Origin: Phoronis australis
Taxonomy: Eukaryota > Phoronida > Phoronidae
Direction: 5' to 3'
Length of the DNA stretch: 64,000 nucleotides
Assembly (NCBI GenBank): GCA_002633005.1
Contig: NMRA01000184.1
Coordinates: forward strand, 484,328-548,327
The notes beneath the pieces were generated by a model. The model saw only the letters and a program-made list of their open reading frames with translations, searched no databases and was not told where the DNA came from. Both the position numbers and the translations under genes were made by a program. Of the stretch, positions 1 to 14,080 are shown one piece after another (positions within the stretch are counted from its first letter, which is position 1; each line of letters begins with the position of its first letter).

Positions 1-509
1 CACACTCCTAAGCTGAGTTGGACATTGAGTGATGCAATGTTTTATCACGACTCCGACTCCGCTTTCCAAATTGTGTGCACAACTTACAGTGTAGCAGCAA
101 GACATTAGTCGCATATGGAGTACGTTTTTTCACTTTTCTCCCATTTTTGGTTGAAGAAATTTCAGTTAATTATTTACACTGATATCTATGCAAAGAGGTC
201 TAGACCGTCCTACACCAATGTTTTGACTCGACAATTTCGATTCGGGATCCAAAATTGAAATACATCAGAGGTACACATTACAACCAACGTCCTTTTCCGC
301 CTCTCAATTGACCGTCACTCTGTTAATTGTAATACTTCATTCTCTGGGTTCAATATAAGTCTAATTGTGCCTAGGAAACACAAAGCTAAGCAGAGACAAA
401 AGTTAAATACGGATGGTTATTGGCCTTCACTTAACTCTCCAGGGCCATTAGAGACACTGAAAAATTAATTATTTTGCTCAAAATCAGAATTTGTACCCAA
501 TTTTAGAAA

Positions 510-770
510 TAGGAAATATTGGCCGTCCCAAATTCAAGAATTATCAGAAAGACAAAATTTTGAGCTGGAAGCTATTTTTGACTTATTTTAGACTTTGTTG
601 ATCCAGGATGCAATGTCCAACATTTCAGAGCACCAAAATTGGCAACGTCCCAATCTTCATATTCAAGAAAATTCAATAGAATTTCTGTGTCCTAAATTTG
701 AGAGACTGTCCCAAACTGGAAAGGACTTCACCATAGTTACTAGCATGTCAGTGAAGTCCTGAGTAAATTA
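510..770 (+). repeat. Interspersed family B, copy 1
   Basis: It contains CCCAATCTTCATATTCAAGA and CCTAAATTTGAGAGACTGTC blocks built around short AATTTGnnAC motifs. A parallel copy lies at 36.8-37.0 kb and an inverted one at 33.2-33.4 kb. It is non-coding and its class is unknown. Confidence 0.5.
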
Positions 771-1249
771 ATAACCACCCTCTAACATTCTTTCAGATAT
801 CAGTACAAGGTACAACAGTTAATTTATAGCAGCTATGAATTCTTGCTTGTTCAGTGGACCATGTCTGTTTATGAAACCAAAAATGCCAATACAAGGCAAA
901 ATGCCAATACAACAGCTAAGTTGACCTGGTCGCAAAAATAAGATTAAAGGATGCTCTCTTAGGTCAAGAGTATGGTTTACAGCTATCCTCCTCAGCACAC
1001 AAAACTAGGCCAGTATAGGAATCTTGAATAGATAACCAGCAATACTTTATAATATTGAACATTTGACAAGGCAAGTCTTACCTTCATCTCAAAATTGTTA
1101 ATTTTAAAACAGTTGCCCTCCAGCATTGTATCACTGTTTTAAAACTATAACCTAAACAAGAGCAACGCCGAGCGTTGAACTACTACAAACGGTTATGCTT
1201 CTAGGGGCGTTTATTAGTATCATAAAAAATGGCCATTAGATGGCACAGA

Positions 1250-2400
1250 ATACACTGAACACATCCAAAAATGGGAAGGTGTCGTTTCCCAAAACTATTT
1301 GCCAAAGTTCATGAAAATCCATCAAAGAACTTCAAAGATACAAAGGCAGATGTAAAAAAACTGCCATTAGCAACCACAGCAAGAGTAGTCGAATTCGTCC
1401 ATCTGCTGCTAAGTTAACAGAAATACAATTGCAAAATTTCAAAAACAACTTTTAAGAGGTTTAGGAGATACAGCAGTAGAGGTGAAAAAAAAATCACTAG
1501 GGGCACCACTGTAGTTGAACCAGCTTGAAAATCAACATCAGACATGCTCTTGTCAGTAGGAACACATCTGCCAATTTTCATAATGATCCTCTACAAAGTT
1601 TGGCAGAGAAAAACAGACAAAAACTAATTAAAAAGGGCCACCGGTTGGTACGCAATAGCTTGAATCCATCACAAAAAGGAAATGTGCTGTCGCCTAATAA
1701 TAGCTACTCGATGGCCAAATTTCATGAAAAAGCATCAAGGAACTCTGATGTTACAGAGGCAAACGTAAAAAATAAAACTGCCACTAGGGAGCACAGCTGT
1801 TGTTGGATTGGTCTGAAACTCGCCATCATCTATTGTCGTAAGGAGCACATGTGCTAAATTTCACAAAGATCTTGCAAAGGGCAAAGGAGATATAGCCATG
1901 GACGCAAAAAAAATTGCCACTAGGGAGGCGCAGCAGTAGTCGTATACATCTGCTAAATTTCACAAAGATCCTGCAAAAAAACTGCCACTATGAGGCGCCA
2001 CAGTAGTAAGAGTCGTCCAAAAATCATCATTAGTTGTCTTCTTCGCAGTAAAAGAAACATAAACGCCAATCTTCAAATCATCCTTAGACTGGTTTGGTTG
2101 ATAGAGGGATAGATGCCAAAAACAGACTAGAAAACAGGAAAAATGGCCACTAGAAGGTGCACAATATGTCCATCGGGAAACAGGAACATGTCACCATGTT
2201 TCTTTAATAGAAAGCTATTTACTAAATTTCAAAAAATCTTGTGAAGGAACTTCAAAGAAACAAAGCAAAACGGAAAAAAAAGAAATTGCCACTAGCGGGC
2301 ACAGCCTTCGGCGGATCCGTCCAAAAATCGTAGTCGTCCATTGCCAACTTCATATAAATACAGTTGCCAAGCTTAATAAGATAAGCACACATTTCTTCAG
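1250..2400 (-). repeat. CCCTAGTGGC repeat family, degenerate tandem array
   Basis: At least five irregular units carry TTTCACAAAGATC, CTTGCAAAGG or GGCAAAGGAGAT and GCCACTAG(GG)AGGCGC. On the minus strand each reads GCGCC-CTAGTGGCA followed by CTCCTTTG-AAGATCTTTGTG. The same motif order is found on the plus strand at 63.4-64.0 kb. The longest open frame here (1525-1857) is a chance read-through of the repeat. Confidence 0.6.
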
Positions 2401-4394
2401 TTTCACCTCTTTTAAGTTACAAAAATTCCATCCATGGTGATTCACCCATAAACTCAAAGCAGGAGCTGTCTGACCCTAATTACCCCCAATAAAATAGTAC
2501 ACACTCTCAATTACACCTAAAACCCTGCAAGTATCCACGGACACATTTTTCATTTTCATTTTCACCTCTAACTCTGGAACAATTATATATTTTATACAAA
2601 CATGCAAGTATGTCACCACAGCATGTGACACTGGCATAAAGAATAAAATGCTTTCATTTGAACAAACATTTCATTTAAATTATGTAAAAACTGCCAACAG
2701 ATGTTCGACATGGTTGTGAAAAACTAACAGTGTAAAATCAGGGTGTATGCAGTATTATATGAAAAGGAATAAACACTTCATAAGAGCATGGATTTGTTTA
2801 CATTCAAGAACAACACATGCTAACGGAACCCACCGTGAGCCTCTTGCACTACTATTTAACTAGGTCAATGGGTTACAATTAAGCTCTCAGGAGGGCCACA
2901 CTGGGGGCCCAGTATCTTTTTTAAATGGCTACTAGATCCCAAAGGCAGCAAAATGCTTGAGATATATAAACAGAATGTTTTGGTCACGAAATACTTGACA
3001 ACGAGAGCCTGGTGCTGCTGCCTTGACGTGGGATCAGAATGGAAATTTCCACTTTTAGACCAGCACTGAGGCAGACAAGCATATCCTGATTGGACTGCAT
3101 TATTATGGATGACAGTGTTTTAAATTGCAGACTGCAAATGGATTACCAAGATAACAACCTGATACATGTCAAACTGATGCGGACCACAAGAACAAAACAC
3201 GCACTCAGTTAAACCTAAGTTCCAAAATAAAACGCTGGAGATGGAAGTTTAAAATTAATTTAATTGTTGAAAACGGAATTTACAAATGCATTAGTGCAAA
3301 AATGAAATGGCAATTACAGTTTCCCATTTAACCAAAATCACACACATTTAGGATGAATTGAGATCTAATTGCGCAGCATCCCAATATTCTTGCATATAAT
3401 AATCGAATGTTGACAACAATGAACAGACTTCCCTTAAAGTCTTCAAGAGGAAGCAAGCAGTCAATGAATAATTGAGTTAATTAAGTATGTAGTGTAAATC
3501 ATGCATGCTCAATGATGCTGCAGCTACACAAGCTGTGGACTTGGATACACATAGGAATGAAACATACATGGGTTAATGAAGGCACATAAGTATTTGGGTT
3601 ATCAGCTGACCCCATCAGGATGTTTAAAAGCCCTAAAGACTCTAAAGAGTACACAAATAGCCCAGGACACACCAAAAAGTCCTGTTAAAATATTCCTGTT
3701 ACAATGTTCCTTAAAGACGAATACAATAGCTGATGTAGATTAACAAATTTTACATATATAAAATCACGGGTTTTCCATGACAAACAACAACCGGCAAAAT
3801 AAAATTAGGTCTCTACATTTAGAAAACGTAATTTTAACCTAAGATATCAGTCTTGAAATAATGCTGAAGCTGCTTTCTGATTGTGCTGCAAAGAAAAAAC
3901 ATGCTTGGCAATGTTAATTGAAACCGCAGACTAAATACCTGCCAATAGTCAGGAACTCACAAATCCAGTGACTTTTTGAAAAGGAAAACATGCCAAATAC
4001 CAGCACAGAATAGGCGAGGTGTAATGGGGAACTAGTTTACGAAACATGCCATAAAGTCCACCTCTATTAGGTGAAAGCTGGTTTTACAAAATCAAAATAA
4101 AAATTAGCTAAAGAAAACACCAGTCTATACTTAAATGACCTTTGATTCTGGAGCAAGAAAATTACCAATGTTAAAGAAGATTTGTGAAAGTTTACTGCCT
4201 TACAACTGACCAGGAAGAAACGTCAAAGAAATCAAAGCTGCATGTTGTCTTGTTTAGCAAGACAAAAATGAAAATCGAATTAAACGTCTCACTCTCATAA
4301 AATTGGTCTTACTATGATAGGAATCTATTTCCGATACCAACTCAAGCCTGGCAATGGAAATATTGGTAAGAATACCGATTCTATAAGAGTACAA

Positions 4395-4700
4395 GGCCTA
4401 CAGTAAAACCTCACCAATTTAGAACGCAAGATGGTGGACCAGTGAAAATTTATTTTTAATTCTCACTTTTTCATAAAAGATACATTGCACCAAATAATGC
4501 TGTTATATTCAAGTTCTGAACCATAACTACCAACAGACAATAATGAGAAAACTGTGGCCATTCACAGCAATGGTTAAAAAAACATTGAAAACTAACAGAG
4601 CAACTTTGGCATTAATTCTGTCCAAAAATGGCGAGACTCTACCTCAATTCCAATCTTGTTTTTAGCCAGCTAAACAGGGAGAAATGCAGTTTTAAATGAA
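4395..4700 (+). repeat. Family A, half 2
   Basis: It contains CAGTAAAACCTCACCAATTT, a CAAGATGGTGGACCAGTGAAA variant, TTTTTCATAAAAGATACATT and AACTGTGGCCATTCA, in the same order as other half 2 copies. Confidence 0.6.
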
Positions 4701-5439
4701 TTGCTGTCTTTTGTTTCTTACCACAAATGGACAATTAAACAATCTTAGAAAATGTTTAGGAAATTAAATACAAGATTATAAAATGATATGGCAAAAATTT
4801 AAGACAGTTGCAAGGAGAATTGAGCAACAAAAATACTGCTATGGCCAATTTGCCTACAGAACGGGAAACATGGTCAATTTAAAAATGATTCAGGTACACA
4901 ATGAGTGATAAATTTTCAATGTGCTGCTACCAGAAATTTTAATGGTCCAATGATTAGAAAATGCACTTTTTTAGAAACCAATTGATTTCGCAGTGCACAG
5001 AACTACAAAATATAACTATAAAGGGTTGAATAGTTACACATATTAACTAATTTATAATAAAGCCCATTTCAGCACTCCAAGCATTTTCAAAAAAATCATA
5101 GAAGTTAAGAAAACCTGTTTCCTCATCTTGTGCTGAAAGTTTGCATTGCTACTTAGGAATGTTATAGAAGAAAACATAATGGAAAAACACATGGCCAGGT
5201 CAAAAGTCAAGAAAACAAGGTTACCGTAAAACACCTCTTTCTCACAGCTGAACTTCTTTGTCTACACAGTTTGTGATAATTGTTCACACGAGAATGCCTG
5301 AGGACTTTCTCAGGATTTCAAAAGCTGCCACGGCACAAGTTAAAGACTAACCTATGTGCAGAATTGCGATATTAATCCCACCCATGAAATTTTCATGCCC
5401 ACTTTAAATACCCATGCTCTGCTTTGCACCCACTTCCAA

Positions 5440-5975
5440 TTATGAGACTATCATAAGGTTATACGGCCCTAGAAAAATTACAAATTTGGCCAACTTCTGA
5501 ATATCATATCTGATAATCTCAGAGATGACAGATTGGATTCACGTGAAACATTGAGATACTATGCTTTAAGCATTCTTCTCCAAAATGCTGTTAGGAATCG
5601 CTTTTAAAACATTCCACGTTAGTAAGAAGGGCTATCAAAAATGGACTTTCATGATTTTAATAAAAAACTCAAAAGCTATACAAAATGAAGTGATAATTAA
5701 GAAAGCTGTACCGGGATTTTTGAGATTTCATCCTGAACAATGACATCAAATGACATAACTGTTCAGCTTTCGATGTACCTTCCTTTTTTCCTAAATTTTA
5801 CTAAAAACTTGGTCAAGTTACCTAATGAATGTCAGATTGGTATAAAGTCAAAAATCAAATTCTACTAGCTATCTCCTTTCAGAAAATGTATATTTTTACT
5901 GGGATAAAATCTATAGTTTTGTTGTTATGTCTAAATGCACAAACTATGTCGATAAGGTCCACCATAACCTAAAAA
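5440..5975 (+). repeat. Family A, half 1
   Basis: It contains GGCCCTAGAAAAATTAC, TTCTCCAAAATGCTGTTAGG, GAGATTTCATCCTGAACAAT, TCAGAAAATGTATATTTTTAC and GATAAGGTCC, in the same order as the copies at 13.5 and 61.9 kb. Confidence 0.65.
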
Positions 5976-7148
5976 ATGCCAGTGTCCTTGTGAACTCCCG
6001 TCTCATGACCAGTTAAGCTCCCAGAATGGACTTAATATGCTTTCTTCTGGGTAACAAACAGTCAGGTTTTGGTAGCGTTACGCACCCGCTCTGTGGAATG
6101 AGTCCCGACTGCCTGCTCGCCTGGCGCTAACTGATATTTGAAAAAACTATTTGCAAACGACTTTCAACAAATGTCATGAAGCAGATGTGTTTTGTATGAA
6201 ATACTTTCACCAACAAACTTTGAGGAGAAAAAAGAATGACTTTCAGAGAAATTACCTGTTGATTCCTTTGTGTGACTGTAAGCTCTGACCACCTTAACCA
6301 CAGTATAGTGTACCAACACAAAAGGCTTGCTTGACAAGTTTAATGGTGCATGATTCTATATTAGATTGTGATAGTGGAAGTTTCTTGATTTTTACACTCC
6401 AGGAGAATGGTAGGTAATGGTACTTTGTCCTATTCAGAGGAGAATATACCAACTTATTGACTGAAGGAGACATGAACTGGTTGTATGGCAAATGCTTATT
6501 CTAATATGAGCTTGCTTGTGTGTGAAAAATTGTGCAGGTATTTGAGTCAGCAAATCTACCATTCAGGCAAACATAACATCCATTCCTGACTTCTCAAACA
6601 TTTCATTTTAAGCAGCCATGCTTGACTTCATAGCAGGCACCCCTTGATTATTGAACTTCCTAATTTAAGTGTCCTGAGTTTTCATGAGTACCATATATCA
6701 GAATTCCAAAGACTGTTATTGTCAATGGAATTGACTTTTTATTACTACAACTAAATAAACCAGTCACATATGAACAGAAACTGTAGTCGAAGGTATTGAA
6801 AATAATGTTTTTAACTTTCGTCACGGGTTCTCACAAGAGTACCATAATCACCACAACAAATTGTAGCATCGAAACATAATTACGAGAGCCAAAAAATAGT
6901 AAACTATCTTCATTCAGGATTCAGTACGAAACATTGGACTCATCATAAATGGAATTTTTACCATGCACATGAGAAACCAAAAGAAAATTTAGGTAATCTT
7001 TTTTTCTAAATTATACTCAAGCTTGGTAATTGATGGCGCCCTTTAATGCTTTTTTTACCTTCAGTAGGAATTAGTGTTGCAATGATCCGATGACCAAATG
7101 TAACTGGCATCCTCGTTAAAGGAAACGTCAAATCAAAAGTGATTCCAA

Positions 7149-7644
7149 CAGGGCTTGGAATGACCAATGACAAAAAACGCGGAAACTTTTACAGCCCAAA
7201 TCATGCCCGGTAACAAGCCTTTGAAATGGTCTATGAGAACCTTTCCGCGACAAAAATCGGGAGGACTTAAAAAAAAAACAAAAAACGTTACCACCATCAG
7301 TAGCATGCGTCTGCGTCCTTTTCGCTCGCCCGTCCACTCCCAACCCACACAAATTTGGCGGTAGTATTTGTTGCCGCGCTTAGCAATAACACGAGCCGCC
7401 ATTGAAAATCACACCACGCTTTACCCAGATGCCCTGGCAATGTTGACAATTTACGTTCCTCCGGAACATAAAGACTTCCGCTTTCCGAGGTGAACGTCGT
7501 CTGCAACGCCGCGGTAAGAAAGGAATTTGCCGCGGAAATTTCATATCAAATCCGATTTTTTTACGCGGAAATATTATAAAAAAAGCGGAAAGCACATTTC
7601 AAAAAAGCGGAAATCCGCGTTTCCGCGGAAAATTCCAAGCCCTG
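7149..7644. mobile_element. MITE-like non-autonomous DNA transposon, 496 bp
   Basis: The left end CAGGGCTTGGAAT (7149-7161) is matched by a perfect 13-bp inverted copy at 7632-7644. TTCCAA flanks both sides (7143-7148 and 7645-7650), a plausible 6-bp target-site duplication. The right half is rich in GCGGAAA and CCGCGG motifs, like the subterminal transposase-binding repeats of some hAT elements; CAGGG ends also fit hAT, although hAT duplications are usually 8 bp. The open frames inside (up to 89 codons) overlap on both strands and match nothing I know. Confidence 0.75.
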
Positions 7645-10247
7645 TTCCAAGACAATAAAATCGATTCCAAGACCTTACTAAAAATTTTAAAATTCACGGA
7701 TATGAGGTGAGGTCTATTCGACCACATGAAAATGTTTGTCAAGCATTGCAAAATTTTTTTTAAAAACTCTTGTGAACGAGTGAAGTCACCTCGGTTGCAT
7801 GTAAATCTTCACGTGGCATTAGGTAGAGCAGCATCATCTATTTATGGCCCAAGAAACAGACATCAGCGTTCTGATGCATCTCATTACCTATCATACCTAA
7901 CAGCCTCAATCAATGACTTCAGGGCCTAGTCAGTGAAAATGTCGTTCAAAACCGATTCAAAATCAAGCCTTTCCTATTAATCAAACCTGAAAAATGTTCG
8001 ATTCCCACACTAATTGGAACTGTAGTTAAATAGTTGCGAAAATCGAATTAAGTCTTTTACTCGTATAAAATCGATCGCATACGTAATATTCCATACCAAG
8101 ATAGGGTTTCATTTCTGTTAACAACAAGAACATAGAAACCATCAGACTCGAGAAAATGTTCCAAAGTATTTTGGGATTGGTCAGCCATAGAATTGCAAAT
8201 TTGAAAATGGCGCATATATGCAGTGCCTGTGACTGAGTTGGTAATGGAAATGGAATCCAGTCACGGTTTGGAATTTCATGAGACCGATTTTATGTAAAGT
8301 AAAAGGACTAATTTGATTTTCATTTTCTTGCCACCAAATGAGGGCAAAAATGCTGCTTGAACATACGAGAAAGGTCGATAATTGAAGAAGAAACTGCCAG
8401 TCGTGATTAAAAAACACATTTGTTAGCACTCTTAAATAGCCATGATCTAATAAACTCCTTCTAAGGACAGACATTCTAGGTTACAAGATGATCTAAATAA
8501 TTGATAAAAGGGTTAATCTTTAATGCGTAGCTGGAATAGGACACAAAAAATATACAAAACAAAAAGCATGCAAAGATTTCAATTTTTAATCATAAATATT
8601 GGTTCTAAAAATGGGTTGTCACGAACTATACAATATAGACTGAAAAATACAAATAAGTTGATTTCTCAAGTTAATTTAAGCATTTTACAGATACCAGTTC
8701 AACTTTTGGCAACATAACAGCGAGCCATATTATCAATAAAGTAAAAATCCATTACAAAAATGCTAAATTTAGTTGATGCAGATAGTTGTTGTTTTCCTGC
8801 TGCTTCTTGACAGACCATCAGGAATAGGCTAGGTTTGTTTGTGCAGATCTGTCAATCAAGTCAAATCTCGTGACAAACTTTCTCACAATACAAAGCCCTA
8901 TTGCTTGTCAACCCAGTGAATCAGCTGCCAACTAGTATCGTTTTCAAGTTTTGATAATTTTTATTCATACTTACACCGTATCAAACTGTGACAGCATACA
9001 AGGCTCAGTCCCCAATCCCGTACAAGCTGAGCTCCCCCATAGGCGAAGATTCTCAATTTTGCTGACTCAAGAGAGCTCACGTGAATAAGAAAGCCAGCCA
9101 CAAGGTGACTAAAACTTCATAAATTTGTGGAAAATCCTATATGAATTCTGACATTGCATCACACAACAGCTACTGCATATTTCCAATTAGTTTCATACCA
9201 TTGATTTCAAGATAAATCATGGTTCCCAGTGAAGCGCTCACAGGTGACCTGCTGACCTAGATTTCACTCTGTCTCGTGATCGTCATTGAATAACGCATTT
9301 CAAATTTCAGTGTAGAAATATGCTAATTAGTTTCACCACTCTGACAAATTTTGAGATACTTGAAAAATTACACAAAAGGATAAAACTGTTAAGCATAGTT
9401 TGGAATTTATATATTCGTTGGCAGGACAAGAACATAGCAACCTACAATGATTCGGGATGTGCCCAGACCCTGAGAGCAACATGCACAAACGCAATTTTAT
9501 GAGTACACCCAAAATGACTTGGGGTGTACCCAAGCCAAACTAGATCAAGTCAAATCATGCAAGGCCATTCACGTATACCCTAAACTCGACATGACTGTGA
9601 GCTCTTTCACAAGGCTACCTGACACCCTGCACAATTTATTTTTCTTGTTAATTGTTCATTTCCATGATAAAAGTTCATTTGAAATAATAACATGTTTAGA
9701 GAACAAAAGTGCGTGTTCTACTGTATTCACAAAACTGAACTTTTCAGCAAATGGTGTTTGAGCAAGACTCCAAACTATGGAACACAATATCTCACGAAAA
9801 AGACTTCACCCAATTTTAGCAGCATTTGAATTTTCTGACAGCACCATCCCTAAATATGAAAACTACGTTTTAGGATATTTCATTAGTTTTTATTATTTGT
9901 ATATTAGAAATAACATTCGAAGTCATATTACTTTAAAAAAAGCTGAACAATGAATGGTTCAATTGATGGAAAATCTCAGACGCATTTTTTGAGCATTTCC
10001 ATCTCAGTTTTGACGAATGCTTAAAGAATGCCAGTCAAAGAATATTTCCCTATCAATACACCATGCAAAATACCATTTAACCACAAAATGCAGTCACATG
10101 ACCACAACAATAGCAGTTTTGATGTCAGGAATAGATTGGTTAAAAAATATATAGACCTACCAAAGATTAATTTCTACACATTTTAATTGGGGGTACTGAT
10201 CACTTTCACGTGAAGCCCTGGCTGTTTTACATTTACTTTAGATTCGA

Positions 10248-10658
10248 GTCACATTTCCGTTAGAGGTGAAATTTCACTTTTACCAAAGTTTCAAAAAGTG
10301 GGAAAGGTTGAAAGGTTAACTCCGGTAGTTTATCTGCAAGTGAAACTTCACTGAAAACAGTAGGAATTAAGCACAAAGCTTCGGCACTCACCGAAACTTC
10401 GGTATAATGGGAAAGGTCGGAGTGAAACTTTGTCGAAGTTAACGGTAGAGCTCACAGCAACGATATATAATCACCAATCAAGCGAGACTCGCAAAACGTG
10501 TTCTTTGTTATTGCAGCGCAGCCGACATATTCTCAATAGACACACTGCGTCGTCTGGTATCTTAGCGATAACTTCGATGTCGCTGTCTTAAGTGGGAAAG
10601 GTAAGCTAAGTTTTAGCGAAGCTTTGGTAAATCGAAGTTCTCCTAATGGGAAAGTGAC
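10248..10658. mobile_element. MITE-like element with long imperfect inverted repeats, about 411 bp
   Basis: The left arm begins GTCACATTTCCGTTAGAGG and passes through TTTACCAAAGTTTC. The reverse complement of the right end begins GTCACTTTCCCATTAGGAG and passes through TTTACCAAAGCTTC. The arms therefore pair over about 45 nt with some mismatches and gaps. The interior repeats GTGGGAAAGG and CGAAGTT motifs. There is no open frame of note. No clear target duplication was seen, so the exact ends may be off by a few bases. Confidence 0.6.
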
Positions 10659-11574
10659 ATCAAACTCAGGCTTCATGTTTCTAACATTTTTTTATCTAAG
10701 CAGTAGTGAGCTTAGAAAAAAATTACAGTCAACTCAGCTTTATTCATGATTGATAGGTCAACTTAAGGTTTTGAAACAAATTCAATTCTCCAGAAAGAAT
10801 ATACTTCAAAATTACTGAATGAGAGAATACGGATAGTGTAATCTTTATCTAAGCCAAGAGAGATCTCACCTGTAGACAGTTCTAGCTAATTCATAAGACA
10901 AGTAGTTTGGCAAAACATAAAATTGAAGTAAATTATCCTTTTCATAAAATTGATAAAAAATCCATGACTTGATAGGTATGTAGGTTAGTCAATGTCTATA
11001 CATCAGGATCATCATATCTGGTGTCACACTCATCTGACTGTCTAGAGGAGTATAAGAAGTCACAAAGTCATTTCTTTGAATGGTGGCAGATCACTCAACA
11101 GATAGGAACAAGACCGATATTTTCAGAAACGTTAAGCCAAACTTAGATGGATACATCAAGGTGTCAAAATTTCACTTTAATTGGGGACCAGGTTACTCTA
11201 AATGCCAATCCGCACATTAAAAGATCTCTCTGCCATGTAACCATGGAGTGACAGTGTAGAAACAATCCACTGCATAGTGCGAACACAACATCACAGTTGT
11301 AGAGTCGTCACTGCAACCAATCATCACTTAAAGCAGATATTCTGCCACAAAACAAGACTAGTTAGTGCGCATGCATATCAATAATTCATCAGACTTTTGC
11401 ATAGTTTGAAAAGCTACGTACAAGACTTGACATTAAGGACTGTCCCATTGTCAGGGACAATGAAAAATTAGGCGTGGACAAGTTGAATTTCTAATTGGTT
11501 GTCCGAATGGACAACTTCAAATTTTTTTATCTTATGTAAGATCTACGAAAAACAGACAAATTTGACTGACTTTG

Positions 11575-12035
11575 GAGCATCATCTCTCAGATTTATTATG
11601 AATTTTTCAGATACCGTGCTTCATGCAGTTTTCCAAAATGCTGTCAAGAAAAACTTTCAAAATTTTCCTCTTATGCATGAGCTATAAAATAGGGCTTTTA
11701 TCATTTTCATGAAAAACTCAAAAGTTTAATAAAATAAAAAACCTAAACAGCATTTTTGAGATTTAATCTTGAACATTTTTACCGTACCAAATTAAAGTCA
11801 TGCTATTGATACTATTGTTTTGCTATGAATGTACCTTTCTTTTTGCAAATGTCTACTAAAAGACATGGTTTTGCAGCCCAATTAATAGCAGTTTGATAAA
11901 AAGTTAAAAAAAAACAGAATTCTACAGGCATTCTACTTTCAGAAAATGTATACTTTTACCGATTTAAAAACAATACTTTGGTAGACATTTGGCTAAATTC
12001 ACCAACAAATCATAAGGTCCTACATTACCTTCAAT
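11575..12035 (+). repeat. Family A, half 1
   Basis: It contains TTCCAAAATGCTGTCAAG, GAGATTTAATCTTGAACATT, TTTTGCTATGAATGTACCTT, CAGAAAATGTATACTTTTAC and CATAAGGTCC in family order. Confidence 0.65.
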
Positions 12036-13539
12036 GCACACATGCACACAATACTTTCTTTAACCCCTTTGTAACATAAAAATCGTTAAAAGACTTTGAA
12101 GTGACTCACTTGCAAGACGCTGGGGAACCCAACTTTAACAGGGATGGGTGGGATTTCAGTCACTCAATGTCGCAATTAAAGGGAACTAGCGCAATTTGGC
12201 ACTCAACTGCAGTGACCACTTAGAACAGCCGCGACAAAACACAAAAAAATCAAAGTGAACCTGTTAACAGGATTGTAGGATTTGATACGCCTATTAAAAA
12301 TTGCAGTAAATATTTGACATTCTCATCTATTAAAACATTGATGACTTGGGTATTTTTTTGATTCCTTTTCTACTCCGCACTGTGTTTAAATGCAACAAGT
12401 TCAGTAACCAAGTATTTCATAAGCATTTGTGCCAGTGGCCCAGTGAGACCTCAGCTTATAAAGGTGAAAAATATAAAAAGAATATGAAAAGGAAACGCGA
12501 AGCTGTCCCCAAGTGGCTGGAGGATTTCTGTGGAGGAGATGACCTCATTTTACCTAACTGTAAAATAAAATGTAACAGCAGCGCTTAATATATTTTGTTC
12601 AAACTACAAATAGTTATTTATTCCTTCAAATTTTTGGACAAGCTCATTTTGGATTCGAACAATTTGAATTGAAGTAGTCATCCAAATAAACAACCAGTCA
12701 AAATGGTTAATGTTGATGCCTGGCGTACTACCCAAGTCAGTTTTCGTTACGTTGAGCACGTCATGCTAACAACTAAGTCACAGTATAGCAGTAGTGCTGC
12801 ACCTACCCCTTGTTGCAGCAATGAACCATTGCAGCTGCTTTGCAGAGAAATCGCTAAGTGCAGACAGGCCTCTTTGCATGCTACTCAACAGACTAATCAG
12901 ATAACTGTACAAGCATGTATCAGTAACAAGAAAGTTAGTAAGGCACGTAGGCCATGATATGATGTCACACCAACCCAACTGCTAAAATAGACAGACATGT
13001 ACAAATTGATTAATTAATAATTTAAACCTCTTCAAGTGATTTTGTTACATAAAGTTGTTTCACAATACGTTGAAAATTTTAGGAGCTCAAGGAATTCTAT
13101 AGCACTTACCTGGTACGTACCAACTTCAAATTTGAAACACTTTTTTGGAGAGTGAACAGTGACACGTTGGCTTATAGGGTCCATCAGCAGGGAAATGGTG
13201 GTTTTGGGTTAAAAACTGCCAGTTTTGTGTTTTTTGCCCTCTTCTTTTCTACCCTAGTACATTGTTTTACAGTAGGAGTGAAAGGGTCAAAAATACAAAA
13301 CGGGATAAAGTTTCTGTGCTCATCTGTAGCCCTTTTGATTTGAAATAACGTTAAAATTTTCATTTCTTGCATATGGTTTTCAGCAGAGATAACAAAAATG
13401 TGACTGACAAGTCCATTGATGTGTGGTCTTCTATGCAAACCTAGTGAAAACTGTTCTCTGCCCATGTTGTAGCCTTTAAGTTAATATTACACTGAAAAGG
13501 TCACAGTTGTTGGTCTACCAAGACACTACCAAACTTTAA

Positions 13540-14080
13540 TGTTGAGTAGGACCTTAGAAAAATGTCCAGTTTAGGCCAACTTTGAAACATACCAGTCTTT
13601 TTGCTGACTAGATTCACATGAAAGCTTCGGATGCTGTTTTGTACACTGTTCTCCAAAACGCTGTCAGGAATTATTGTTTTTAAAATATTTCACTCGTGCA
13701 TGAGAGGCTATCAAAAATAGGACTAGCACGATTCTTTTGAAAAAAGTTCAAGTTACATAAAACAAAAACGAGAAAATAATTCAGAAAACCGTAATAGCGG
13801 TTTTGAGATTTTATCTTGAACAATTATATCATTTGGAATTTGGTCATGTTATTGATCTTGTTTTTACTATGGGTGTACTTTACTTTTTTCAAACTTTCCT
13901 AAAAAGCTAGATTGTGTGACCTAATTAGTGGCACATTCCTATCAAGACAACCATCAAATTCCACGCAATTTCTATTTTCAGAAAATACATACTTTCACTT
14001 GGTTAAATTCTATGGTTTTGAAGATATTTGGCGAAATGTACAGCCTTGTTGATAAGGTCATACTGAAGCTAACTAACAGC
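13540..14080 (+). repeat. Family A, half 1
   Basis: It opens GGACCTTAGAAAAATGTCCA, one of the clearest family starts, then CTCCAAAACGCTGTCAGGAA, GAGATTTTATCTTGAACAAT and TCAGAAAATACATACTTTCA. Confidence 0.7.

Noticed and set aside
1525-1857. 110-codon plus-strand frame
   Set aside because: It reads through units of the CCCTAGTGGC repeat array; sequence is low complexity and Lys/Asn rich.
7128-7595. Cluster of overlapping frames on both strands (up to 89 codons)
   Set aside because: They fall within the GC-richer MITE and contradict one another in frame; too short for a transposase.
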